In this document: positions 1 to 10,750 of the stretch, piece by piece
Layout of the letters: each line of letters starts with the position of its first letter
Position numbering within the stretch: the stretch's first letter is position 1
DNA from: Smallanthus sonchifolius
Lineage: Eukaryota; Streptophyta; Magnoliopsida; Asterales; Asteraceae
DNA length: 64,000 nucleotides
Assembly: GCA_023525975.1 (NCBI GenBank)
Contig: CM042034.1
Span: 24,285,501 to 24,349,500, forward strand
Direction of reading: 5' to 3'
Notes under the pieces: generated by a model
The model's database searches: none
What the model was told of the DNA's origin: nothing
The model's input: the letters and a program-made list of their open reading frames with translations, nothing else
Position numbers and translations under genes: made by a program

Positions 1-1288
1 GCTTAACTGACTGAACAAGTCATTTGATATGAATAGCATTTCAAAATACAAAACTTTAAATAATATTTAAAACTCATCAACTATTTTTTAAATACGACTC
101 ACACACCTATCACTCTTACTTCTAAACAAGGGCGAAGCTATTAAGGGGCAGGGAGGGTCCCGGCCCCTGCCATTTTTTCCGTTAGTAGTGTTAATTTTTT
201 CGTTTTCGTCCGAAATTTTTTTTACGTATAGAGCCGACCCCTGCTTATTTTTTTCGGCCCCCGCTTTTTAGATTTTCAAGCTCCGACACTGCTTCTAAAC
301 TAAATTAGTCTCTAATATACTATATGCATAGAATTTGAATCATAGTATTTTCTAAAGAGTGTTTGACTCTTACCACTAAGCTATCAATTACCCAAGTGGC
401 TAAAACTCACTAGTTAAATCACTCAAATACTTAGTACTGAATCATGAGACAAAAGTTTGCATCATTTACAGAAGATTATTAGTTTTTCACCGAGTTGATA
501 AATTATCTGTTAGAAATAATTTATTTCTATAAAAATATATGCAAGTGTATATATGTATATTTGTTGGAGTATATATGTATAGGGGAAGGATCATAAGAAA
601 ACTCAAGGATCATAAGGATCATCGGTTGAATAAAATTTGTTTAACCAAAACTTTTTATATATTATAGAGTATAGATGTTTATAATTAATTTTTAGCATTT
701 TTTTTTCATCTTATAACTTTTAGAATACGATGTTTTACAAAATTCGAAAATACCGTTATGACATGCTTATTTTATTTAGGTCCGATATAAATTTTATTCA
801 AAACCGAGTTTTCATAATAATGTACAAGTTATCGAGCAAAAGTGTACAAACTGCCGAATTACGACGTGAATTTTTTTCACGGGTTGAATACTAGTGTACA
901 TCGTTGGAACTGAGCATTACAAATTTTAACATCCACGCGCAACGCACATGTAATATTAAATTTTAATAAAGAATGAACTTTTATGTTAACTATGGTATAT
1001 ATTGCGTGTTGTAGCGGGTGTGTTAAAATTTGTAAAGCTCGGTTTCGACAACCGCGAAAAAAACTCACGTCGAAACGCTGATAAAAATATGCACGCTGAG
1101 ACAACGAATCCGGAATTTTTAAGATATCATATTTTAAAGGTTGTAAGAGAACCGGCTTTCAATGTTATATATACTTATTTTTTATTATAAAACATGGTGT
1201 TTATCCTTTTTTTTAAATTTTATATCATATTTTTATTTTCCTCATATATACATATTTTTTATTTTTATAAAAATGTAGCTTAAAATAA
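1..1288. other. Gene-free, repeat-derived DNA
   Basis: No coding region is recognisable. Bases about 131-295 hold a GC-richer block beginning GGCGAAGCT and ending near TCAAGCTCCG; a relative sits at 39262-39420. Bases about 720-1145 resemble, in fragments, sequence at 27690-27860 and 41600-41770 (shared phrases such as CACGTCGAA and CGCTGATAAAAAT), so this is a dispersed repeat. The short open frames here have no family signature. Confidence 0.6.
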
Positions 1289-3273
1289 TCAAAATGCTAT
1301 TGAGTATATTATTGTTAAGAAAAAACATTGAAGTGTGTTGCTGTTAATAAAAGGCTTAGCCTTTTCTATATCATGCAACATCTCCTCGAGATCAACTTGT
1401 GATTCGTTAGGTGGCAACTCCCAAGTGAAACTTTGTACGAGTCTAGCTAGAAGCATTGTGGCCATGGTCGAACCCAACAACACTCCAGGACACCCACGTC
1501 GACCGGTGCTAAAAGTAAACGTGTGAAGGTTATGGTCAGTTAACACCACTTCTTTATCACTAGTCATGTGACGATCTGGATTGAATGCCAACGGGTCATC
1601 CCATACCACAGGGTTCCTCCCTAGCCCGAGGCGGCTCACTATCACGTGACTACCCTTGGGTATGAAGTATCCAGCAACACTAGTCAATAGTTGTCACGTG
1701 AGGGATGTTGAAAGGTGCAACAGGGTGCAACCTGAAAGCCTCCTTTACACAGGCTTTGATATAATTGAGGTTTTGTAGATCAGATTCTTGAACCAATCTG
1801 TCCTTTCCAACCACAAAGTTGAGCTCATGGACGGCTTTATCCAATATCGTCGGCTCGTTTAACATTTCCGCCATCGCCCACTCGATATTATTTGAAACGT
1901 TATCAGAAGATGCTAGCATTAGATCCTGTACTACATAAAAGTTAATCAATGTTACTTATAATAAATATTGGTATCTTCTAAGACCAAAACATTTAAAATC
2001 TTTTAAATCTTACAAGGATTTGGGCTTTTATTTCATCAGCGGTTAGTCGAGTGTTTTCAAGGGTGATCAAAACGTCAAGCAAGTCGTCTTGTTTGGTTCT
2101 AACACCGTCTTTCCATTGTTGAATCCTCTCATCAATCAAAGGATCTTGATACTTTCTTGCCGTGAGAATAGCCTTCCTTATGATCTTCTCATGTCCATCA
2201 AAATCAGTAATCCATCGTAACCATGGGAAGTAATCCGTCACACAAAATGCATGATTGTAACCTAGAATCGTCAAAAGTGAATCAACATGCTCAATCTCTT
2301 CATCCCCAGGTCCACCATCTTGCTTCCTTTACCAAAATACCTACTCCCAAACATGAGCTTCCTTACCATGTTGTTCGAGTATTGTTGCCCAATAATCCTC
2401 ACATTAACAATGCCCCTAGTATTGGTGTCACATTGATTGTTAATGTACCTAAAAGATGTACACATTGCATAGATAAAGAAATGAAAGTATCATTAGACAT
2501 CGGTGCATGATTAGATATATCGTATTAATTTCACTTAAATGAATTACACAATGATCTCTAAACTTTTGAGGTGATTATATAAACAAATAACATTATTTGC
2601 CAATTTTATTTATACAAGCAATATAATAATATTGTGCTATGATTATATGTTTTTGACAATATTTTGCAAAGGGGCCAAATTTTTTTACTTCATTTTGTGC
2701 CCCTAAAATAATTGAGCCAACCCCGTATACTAGGCCCCCAAAATAAAGCCATGCCCAACTCTATATAGATATGCACAAAAAATACCTAAGTATATTATCG
2801 TGTTCTTCGTCTCGCTTGTCCAGAAGCCACTTATGTCGAGCCACCGAAAGAATCTCAAGGGATAGGATTTTTTTCATCTTCTTCCAGTGACCACCCATCG
2901 GAGCATGAGCGGTGTCCAAGTAACCACCAATCGTCAGATAGGCTGACATGGAATCAGGCCTTGATGAGAAGATCCCATTTGTGTCCTTCAAAAACTCAAG
3001 CGCGATCTTTGGATCACTCACGGCTATTACATGGACGCTTCCAAGCCGAATGCATAGGATCTTGGTATTCATTTCATCCATCATCTTATGAATCCATCGA
3101 AACGTGGGCTTGTTTTGAAGCATGCTGATTATGCTACCGATGTAGGGTAAGGGTGTTGGGCCAGGAGGAAGAGATGGTCGGAGTTTGCGACTTGTGAACC
3201 TGGTGAGCATGGAAAATAAGAAGATTGACATGGTGGAGAGAATTAAGATGAGCATAGTGAGAGTTGGAAGCAA
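1289..3273 (-). pseudogene. Cytochrome P450, CYP79-type N-hydroxylase, frameshifted
   Basis: CYP79 enzymes are ER-anchored P450s that N-hydroxylate amino acids to oximes for cyanogenic glucosides, glucosinolates or volatile oximes. Exons on the minus strand: 3273-2786, 2448-2014, 1925-1289. Visible: hydrophobic N-terminal anchor, proline hinge LPPGPTPLPYIGS, the CYP79 block PTFRWIHKMMDEMNTKI, the I-helix variant SSDNVSNNIEW, KEAFRLHP of the ExxR helix, FNPDRHM, and the heme-binding FSTGRRGCPG. Two breaks: one base is missing near 2318 (after GKGSK), and two bases are missing near 1690 (between HVTTID and VAGYF). The C-terminus drifts after KAKPF and lacks the usual end. The inferred intron 2449-2785 has GT-AG ends and joins LR to YINNQ in frame; intron 1926-2013 is the usual CYP79 intron. 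Substrate cannot be told. Sequencing error could explain the indels, but two plus a degenerate end favour a pseudogene. Confidence 0.85.
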
Positions 3274-3310
3274 ACTTGTACGATTTTGTTTGATGTGTTG
3301 TGTTTATGCC

Positions 3311-3320
3311 CATATTTATA
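3311..3320 (-). promoter_or_regulatory. Putative TATA box of the CYP79-type gene
   Basis: On the minus strand the sequence CCTATAAATATGGGC lies about 40 bases upstream of the ATG at 3273. Spacing and composition fit a plant TATA box with a short leader. No transcript evidence is available. Confidence 0.45.
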
Positions 3321-3521
3321 GGACACACCCATTCCCGTTATTTTTACTCAAGATACCTTATCGTTTAATAAATCAGCCATTTCATTTTTCTGTTTTAACT
3401 CAGTAAGAGATACGTTTAGCATAACGGGATACGTTTACCCTATCCTATCCGTATTTACTGAGATTATCGTTTACCCTATGCTTTCGGTGGTTTTTATATT
3501 TCATTGTAAAATAAATACAAA

Positions 3522-4025
3522 TCTTACTACTCTAATAAATGAAAATCTTTTTATGACGCGTGTCACTCTCTGGTTACTGCTCATCTTTATTTTCCCGTCT
3601 TTCTCTCTTATTAAATATTAGATTTTCTATTTCTCTCTCCTATTAAATAATAATCTTTATATTAATAAATGTAATTACGAATATTTATTATTTAATTATA
3701 AATAGTTATTATATCATCAATCAAATGAACTTAATATGAACTAACATTTATCAATTAAATTAAAAAATTAATACTCAGTTGAAAAAAAATGTTTTAAAAA
3801 CTAACTTAACAGACCTTATAACTATCACGACAAATTACATTTTTTAAAAACATATTTTAACAAATGTGTTTGTTAACAAATTACATTATATTTTATTTAA
3901 CCGTTTTAATATACTGGTTTATTCAACCCGTGTATTACATGGGTTTTTAAAAATATAAAATTTTTATTACTAAATATATAACATTTTATTTATTTAACCC
4001 GTGTAATACATGAGATTTAACCTAG
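3522..4025 (+). mobile_element. Non-autonomous Helitron-like element
   Basis: Begins with TC preceded by A (ATCTTACTACTC) and ends with a hairpin-like CCCGTGTAATACATGAG followed by TTTAACCTAG and a host T, the Helitron 3-prime signature. It carries the phrase TTTCTCTCTTATTAAATA found in the other Helitrons here. No coding capacity. The 5-prime boundary is inferred by family comparison. Confidence 0.6.
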
Positions 4026-4389
4026 TTTTGTTAATAAATCTCGGAATATATTTTAGTTAATGTTTATGAAATTGAATCATTTTAAAAATACAAATTTTAG
4101 TTAGTGGTGGAGATCTTAAGGAAACTGATATTGTTAACCTTAATCTTATATGCGATTATAAAATCGTGTCTAGCCCAATATCCATCATATATTTACTTGT
4201 CAGGTATCCGGCATATTCGCAGGTATAAGGTATACCGAGTGGTTTGTTAAAAGAAATACTGTTGAGATTTTCAAATACATTTATTTTTTCTTTTCATTTT
4301 AATTTGTATAAATCATTATATTTTTAACAACTGTAACAATTTAAAATATGATAAGTCACACACACACATATATAGGGAAAAGTTCAATA

Positions 4390-4780
4390 GGGAACCCCAA
4401 AAAACGATGAAATTAGGGAACCATTCTTAACCACACATTTCAAACAATAAACAAACAAGCTAAATGCTAAAAAAATCGTAAAAATTAAATGCTAAATGCT
4501 AAAAACTAAACCGTAAATGTTAAATACTAAAAGCTAAACCGTAAAAGTTAAACGCTAAAAGCTAAATCGTAAAATCTAAATGGTAAAAGCTAAAAGCTAA
4601 ACGCTAAAAGTTAAACACTAAAACTAAATGTTAAACACTAAAAGCTAAACCGTAAATATAAATGTTAAAGCTAAACCGTAAACACTAAATGTTAAACGTA
4701 AAAAACTAAAAACTAAACTCTAAAGCTAAACAATAAAAATTAAATTTAAAGATAAAAAATTAAATAAAGATAAAAAAAAA
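4390..4780 (+). repeat. Degenerate GCTAAA/CGTAAA minisatellite
   Basis: About 390 bases of short imperfect units built from CTAAA, GCTAAA, CCGTAAA and TTAAA. It resembles a decayed telomere-like array but no exact CCCTAAA run is seen. It reads directly into A-rich sequence at 4740-4800. Confidence 0.7.
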
Positions 4781-5106
4781 TAACTAAGTTAATAAAATGA
4801 ACACAGGTAAAAAGTAGAGTAAAAAGTCAAAGGAAGAAAACGAAAGAATTTAACAAAAAACAAAATAAGGGAAGGTAGAGAAAAAAAAAACAAAAACAGG
4901 AGCGGTGGCAAGAGGGGAATGGAAAGAATGAGGGGGTTAAGGGTTATTTGGTTTATTAAGAATTGAATCATTAAGATCTGAATCGTTAAAAGGTTAGATA
5001 AATTATTAAGAGACTGAGAAAATCTAAAACAAACTCTTTCTATATCTTACCGATTTAAAGGTAGTCTGATAATAAAATTATTAAAACCCTATCAAACATT
5101 CTCTTA

Positions 5107-5304
5107 GGGGCTGTTTGGTAGCATCTTATGGTCATTAATAGGCTAGCTCTTAATGGTTCAAAGCTTTTTAATGATTAAGAGGTAAGAGGCAATGTAACTT
5201 GTGAGTACTTACCATTAAGATGTTATCTCTTAATTATTCAGACTTAAGGTTACCTCTTAATTATTAAGAAGCTTTGAACCATTAATAGCCTACCAAACAG
5301 GGCC
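5107..5304. mobile_element. MITE with GGGGCTGTTTGGTA termini
   Basis: Left end GGGGCTGTTTGGTAG and right end CTACCAAACAGGGCC are inverted repeats. Internal arms such as AAGCTTCTTAATAATTAAG are also complementary, so the 198-bp unit folds back. Flanking bases are TA on both sides. The termini resemble PIF/Harbinger Tourist elements, but the expected TTA duplication is not exact. Confidence 0.7.
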
Positions 5305-5914
5305 TAACGGATCAAACTTTAGGATATGTGAAGAGGTGGAGGTCCAACCACTGTCCCAATAAAAAATTATGCACGTTGATTTTATTATATTTCTTTTTAT
5401 TTATTATTTATTCATATCTTTACATATTTAGTTTCCTTTTAGTTTAATTTTATAAAGAGCAGTATTTATTGTATTAGCAATTTTGTTTCATAAAAGAATA
5501 AGACGGTAATTCAATAATTGTTTTCTCTAGTATATGGAAAAAGGGTAGAGATAAATGTTAGGGAATTTTAGAAGGGGACAGAGATTAGTAGTCGTTAAAT
5601 GTTTGTCTTTTGGTTTGTTTTTACCTTTTAGGTGTAGCTTTTCTCTTAGGTGTCGGTGGAAGTTTTGCGTAGGTGGTTGTTTATTCTCATTTTTTCTTTT
5701 TTCTTTCCCTGCAGATATATGTTGTATGCTATAAAATCGCCTAATTATGTGTAAACTTATATTTTTTTTAGGAGATTTGCAAAATCAATTGAAGAACGTA
5801 ATATCCATTATTGCCATCCAATAGAGTTGTTTGCCAGTTGTAATCGCAACATGTTTTTTTCATTCTAAACCCATGTGTGTGTGTATATATGTGTGTGAGA
5901 TTTATATATATATA
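5305..5914. other. Gene-free AT-rich DNA
   Basis: No coding signal or clear repeat structure is seen between the MITE and the Helitron, apart from short TG/TA runs near 5876-5912. Confidence 0.5.
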
Positions 5915-6329
5915 CTAGGTTAAAACCCCGTGTATTACACGTGTTGAATAAATACAATGTTATATACTTAGTAATAAAGATTTACATATTACATATTTAT
6001 GACATATTACATAGTTTTTTAATACTCATTTTAGAAACATTATATAGTTATTTTTTAAAAATGTTTTATAAAAAGAATGAAAGAAAAATGTTCAATTTCT
6101 AAATATGTTTTATGAACAAACCTATATTTTTTAAATAAAAAACGTTTTATAAAAAGAATTATATAAATCATTATTATTTAACAGGAGAGAGAGGCGAGAA
6201 ACAAAAAATTATAAAAAAACAATTAAAGAAAATTTGTATAATTAATAGGAGAGGGAGACGGGAAAAAAAGAATGAGGATGCATATGAAAGTGACAAATGT
6301 CCTACCAAAACCTTTATTTATTATATAGT
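5915..6329 (-). mobile_element. Non-autonomous Helitron-like element
   Basis: Reading the minus strand, it ends with a hairpin AACACGTGTAATACACGGGG followed by TTTTAACCTAG and T. It starts near CTATATAATAAATAAAGG, the conserved 5-prime block of this family, although the initial TC is not preserved. It contains the GGGAG/GGAGAGAG tracts typical of the other copies. Confidence 0.6.
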
Positions 6330-7099
6330 AAAAATACATAATAAAATCGAGCATTTTATTCTCTTTAATTAGAGTATAGTTTTGGTATACTTTTATTTTT
6401 AAAAAATTGACTTTTTATTTAAATGTCGATGTGCTGTACGTATAACATGCGTGATTATGTTCAAGCGTTATTATAAAAAGATGTTTGATTATCTACTCCG
6501 GATGAGTAATTATCATTTTAAATATGCGTGATTATCATCGTGCACTATTATAAAACATGCGTAATTATCATTTTAAAATGCGTTATTATCATTTTAAAAT
6601 GTGTTATTATTATGACGCAGACAGATTTATCTATCGCCCAATAAACACTTGTCACATCCTGGTGACTTCATACACTTTTAAACTTTTATACAATAACCGA
6701 CCCCTATATATTTTGGGTGCGTTTTTTTATACATGTGTGTGATTCACTGAACTGATCATTGGAAACTCAATTAAAAGGTTCCGGTTCCGGTTCTAACATG
6801 CATAAAGGAACCGATACATAACCAACCCTACCCGCATACAAGTATACAGTACACTATACACGGTTCCGGTTCTTCTTTAGATCGTTTAAGGTTCCGGTTC
6901 TGGGTCGGACGGCAAGAACTGTTTGCTCACTCCTAGTCGGATATGGGTTTTTTCAAAGAACCTTCACAGCTACTGTTTGACTTCCCTCTCCCCACACCCT
7001 CGTCGGCCGAATAGTCTCATCCGTGAAAGCTGCCGGAACTGACACCGGAATTCTCCAGAGAAATCAAGGACCTCGCTGTTGTGTACAGAGAGAGTAATC
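6330..7099. other. Short tandem repeats and repeat debris upstream of the DUF971 gene
   Basis: Bases about 6505-6612 contain four to five imperfect copies of a unit of about 20 bases, GCGTTATTATCATTTTAAAA. Bases about 6777-6915 hold a GGTTCCGGTTCT-rich dispersed repeat, with a relative near 39550-39700. The leader of the downstream gene probably starts in the last 100-150 bases. Confidence 0.5.
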
Positions 7100-8194
7100 A
7101 TGTCTGCCGTATGGAGAGCGAGACGAAACCTAAGCACGGCGGCCGGAGACTGTCCTCGACTCATCAGATTCGCCCTTCATCCTCCAAATAATGTAATTAA
7201 CTGCTTCAATTTAGGTTTTCGCCTATCGATTTGAAGAAGTTTTATTAATTCTTAAATTTTTGGAGTTAGGTTAAGGTGGAATTTGCAGATGGAAGTCGAT
7301 ACAAGTTGCCGGCTGAATATCTGAGGGTGCTCAGCCCTGCTGTTGATAGTAAGATCAGATCAGTTGGTGGTGAAAAGGTACTTTGGACTTCTATTTTTCC
7401 TGATTTACAGTTGCTGCTGATTCAACAAATTATCATGAATTTAAAGCATAAAGAAGTCATTTTATCATGATTGTTTTGAATTTTGAATCTTCAAGCATCT
7501 TCTCTTGTTTTATGTTTGTAGTTTTTGATATGTTCTACTTGATTAGTAGCATTTTTGGGGACATTTTGCAGAGTCATACATGGAAGATGAATGTTGAATG
7601 ACAATATTTTAACAGTTACCCTGTGTCAAACCTTTGTAAATCAGGTGATTTATGGGCGCCGTCATGTAGGGATTATCTCTGCAGAACCTGTAGGAAACTA
7701 CGGGGTAAGGTACTTATTAGGGGTGTAATGATAGTTTGGTATGTAGTCAAAGGCGCGCCCCCAGGCGAGGTGAGGCTCAGCCGAACCGCCTTGAGTTCAG
7801 CAATGTCTGAAACAGCTAAAATTGGCCTGGAACTAGTTTCAAACAGTTGAACACAGCGTAAACCACTTTAAAGCATCCTAAAACAAGTCTAAACTAGCTA
7901 AAAATGGCCTGGAATACACGTGCGCCTTCTTGTCTCGGGCGTGGACTTTTTAAGCACCTTGAGTGCACCTTGAGCCTTTGACTACCTAGCTTTCTACTGG
8001 TTCTAGACTTCTAGGTAAGTAATTTGCTTTGTAATGGTATTTTTAGGTTACTTTTTGATGATTTGCATAAAACTGGGATATATACATGGGATTATTTCTA
8101 TCATCTTGGAAGCAACAAATTCACCCTCATGAGAAGTTACATCAACACGTTGCGGAAGCATGGTCTTAGCCGTGACCCTCGTCCATCAAAATAA
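7100..8194 (+). CDS. DUF971 / GBBH-like N-terminal domain protein
   Basis: Four exons, 7100-7192, 7276-7377, 7645-7709 and 8047-8194, join in frame to 135 codons. The product has an N-terminal stretch rich in Arg, Ser and Ala (MSAVWRARRNLSTAAG), consistent with an organellar, probably mitochondrial, presequence. A single DUF971 (PF06155) domain follows: VEFADGSRYKLPAEYLRVLS, GRRHVGIISAEPVGNYGVRL, FDDLHKTGIYTWDYF and a C-terminal SRDPRPSK. DUF971 occurs alone, at the C-terminus of HCF101-type Mrp/ApbC iron-sulfur carriers, and at the N-terminus of butyrobetaine dioxygenases; this is a stand-alone copy whose role is not established. The third splice donor was chosen as AG|GTACTT because it restores YGVRLLFDD. 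The last intron carries a GGCGC-type MITE. Confidence 0.88.
7743..7985. mobile_element. GGCGC-rich MITE in an intron
   Basis: Left end GTAGTCAAAGGCGC and right end CACCTTGAGCCTTTGACTAC are inverted repeats. The interior is rich in AGGCG/CGCC words, like the elements at 59733 and 60512. It sits wholly within the third intron of the DUF971 gene. No clear target duplication was identified. Confidence 0.55.
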
Positions 8195-10310
8195 GGTGAT
8201 TTTTTCATGCAATTGTTTTACCTACTTGCTTGATTATAGTGAAACTGACATGAAAGAATATCGTCAAGAACTTGACATAAGTTGCGTTTTCCGTTGCTAC
8301 AGTATGACTTCCAAAATCATGATTTTCCATGGTCTGCAGCTTTCTTTGTATTGCCTTAGAACAAAGTTCTTTCAAAGCTAGTAACTTCCCAATCCCTTGA
8401 AATGATGTATGGTTAAATTCTTTATTGGCATATTCATAGCTAATTATGTTGAATTTTAAATGCTTGCAACATCCTAAATAGCCTGACCTGTTTGGACAAG
8501 TACTAAACAACACCTGTTATGACCCGTTACCCAATTTGATCAGTTTGTCCGTTAACACGTAAGACTTGGATCACATTACATCATGATCTTATGTGATCCT
8601 TTTAACAATGGATTGTGATCTAATCCATGATCCAACTAAGCCCACTGTGACGTGCATATTCATTATATGCTTTATTGACAGACCGAAAATGACCAGTTCT
8701 ATTATACAAAAAAATGGATTTTAGATTATCAAACTGGTGTTAGATATTAGGAAGTGGGTGTTTGATCAGGTTTCCTGGAGAAAATGCATGTTATGTTTTT
8801 AGAAATCAAGAGTTAGTTATACAACTGACCATATTCATGATATGTTTTTATTGATTATGAATAACCAACTGCAGATTGCGGGATGAAGTCTAGTGCGCGA
8901 TGTGTTAATTCACAGTCTAGGGTGGGGATATGTTAATTAAGTTATTGATTATTGATGTGAGATTGGACAGGTTGATTGCTTTTCCTTAACAATTTTTCTT
9001 AGGTTGATTGTATTATGCAATGGGTTCAATTATTGGGTTTCTGATTTTGATGAACTTGTATATTAAGATCAATTTTCTTGTTCTTTTTGGGATTGCAAAG
9101 ATAATAACCATAACAACATCAAAGCATAAAGTGGGTACGTTTGGTTCGCAGAATTCAATGCAATCCATTTAAATTGGAATCTGAATTCCATTGGCCAAAG
9201 CGTTTACTTTGTAAAATCCATTGGAACTGTAATTTGAATTCCATATTTAATGTGTTTGGTTGAAACATAAATTGGAATTTGAAACAGGAAGTGTCGGTCG
9301 GAAGCTGTCGGTGGTACGGATTGTTGGTGGTGGTGGGTGGTTTTGAAGGTGAACTTGTAACCTTAAACGCTATAAAAGTATATCAATTTAACTGTAAACC
9401 TTAAATTTAGAACTAAATTAATTGACCGCTAAAATATTATATATACATATTTTTCATTTTTTTTCAATTTACCTTAAGTTATGGGTTCGAACCCCATGAC
9501 TAATAAACATTTTTCTGTTTGTTTTTTTTTGCTTCTTTTGATTGTTATTTTTTTTATTAGGCGTAATGTGAGAGACATAATATATTTTTATATCCATAGT
9601 TCTATCTTCAAAACCAATACGTCTTAAATTCGTACGTTATTTTTATGTACCTGAGTACGTTAGTGTCAACGCAAAAACATTATTTTTCTTTTATTTTTTT
9701 GTTTACGTTGTAGTTCATAGTTAAACGAGTAGTCATAACCTCATTTGTTTTTTATGTACTTAACTATGTTTCTTTTTTAACCATCTCAACAGTTTAATAT
9801 CCGTTTCACGCCGCAGATAAAGGGAATTCGAATTACGCTACGTTTTCACACCGCCGCAACACGCGGCGGGTAAAATTACTAGTTCTAAATTAAATCGCAC
9901 TTGAGAAGTGCAAATTATGGTATTTTTTATATAAATTAAATTGTATTTGTGAAGTGTAAATTATGGTATTTTTATGATATTTTTTAATCTTTTTAATAAG
10001 CCACAACGTTTCAGCTCTTTTATCTTTAATGTTCCAACAATTTTGTTGTTAAATGTACGTGTCACGATAATATGGGAGCCACTTACCCGTCGTATTTGAC
10101 TTATTATTGACATTTCCATCATTTATCCATGTATATTATGTGAAGGTTATGAATTATAAATAATTACAGTATAAGTTACACATAAATTATTAATTATCAT
10201 AAATTTTAATCTCTATACTTTAATTGTTTGTTTCACATCTATGTGTATAAATCCCTTCGTCTCATTGTAGTTGGAAAACATTCATATAGTTTACTTATAA
10301 CCAAACAAAG
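8195..10310. other. Gene-free DNA between the DUF971 and peptide genes
   Basis: No convincing coding region. Bases about 9125-9300 repeat GAATTCCA/TTGGAAT words in both orientations, suggesting a decayed MITE. Bases 9851-9882 form a Helitron-type 3-prime end: stem CCGCCGC, loop AACAC, stem GCGGCGG, then nine bases and CTAG followed by T. Its 5-prime end was not found. Confidence 0.55.
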
Positions 10311-10459
10311 ATGGTGAAGTTAGTGATTGCGTATTTTATTGCTTTCAATCTAGTTTTCGTCCCGTTTATTAATTGTAAGTTCAATATATATTTTAGTTTG
10401 TTCTCTTTCCTTTTCTCATAACAAACACAGAAATAAAACGTTGTAAGACTTTGTTCAAT

Positions 10460-10513
<54 letters not shown>

Positions 10514-10744
10514 CTTAACTTGTATGCAGGCATAAGAATCGAGAGCAATGAAAGAAGTGAAACCGATGTTTTAATTTCGTCAAGCAAACTTAGTTGGCCC
10601 ATTTGCAACTTCCATTTTAACCACGGTACAGTACTAGATTGGTGTTGTTGTGATGATCGTGTGAATTGCTATAGTAGTGAGGAAAATTGTGTAAACACTT
10701 GCTTAAGCTTACCTCCGAACCCAGCATGTCATGCCGATAAGTAA
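10311..10744 (+). CDS. Secreted cysteine-rich peptide, ESF1/MEG-like
   Basis: Two exons, 10311-10374 and 10530-10744, give 92 aa. Exon 1 is a signal peptide (MVKLVIAYFIAFNLVFVPFI); the splice falls inside a Cys codon, as in many plant cysteine-rich peptide genes. The mature part holds eight cysteines in the order IC, CCC, NCY, NCV, TCL, AC, with the tryptophan-led WCCC and the CYSSEENCVNTC block. This pattern matches the EMBRYO SURROUNDING FACTOR 1 / MEG family of small secreted peptides, best known from endosperm and embryo signalling; the match is by motif only. The intron contains a (TA)n microsatellite. An LTR-type element begins at 10751, so any native 3-prime UTR is split and now starts again at about 13331. 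A defensin-like peptide is the alternative call. Confidence 0.75.
10462..10511. repeat. (TA)n microsatellite
   Basis: About 25 uninterrupted AT repeats within the intron of the cysteine-rich peptide gene. A shorter TA run lies at about 13366-13391. Confidence 0.95.
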
Positions 10745-10750
10745 CTCTAC

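Noticed and set aside
9475..9510. GGTTCGAACCCC resembling a tRNA T-arm
   Set aside because: No matching acceptor, D or anticodon arms were found around it; at most a SINE-like trace.
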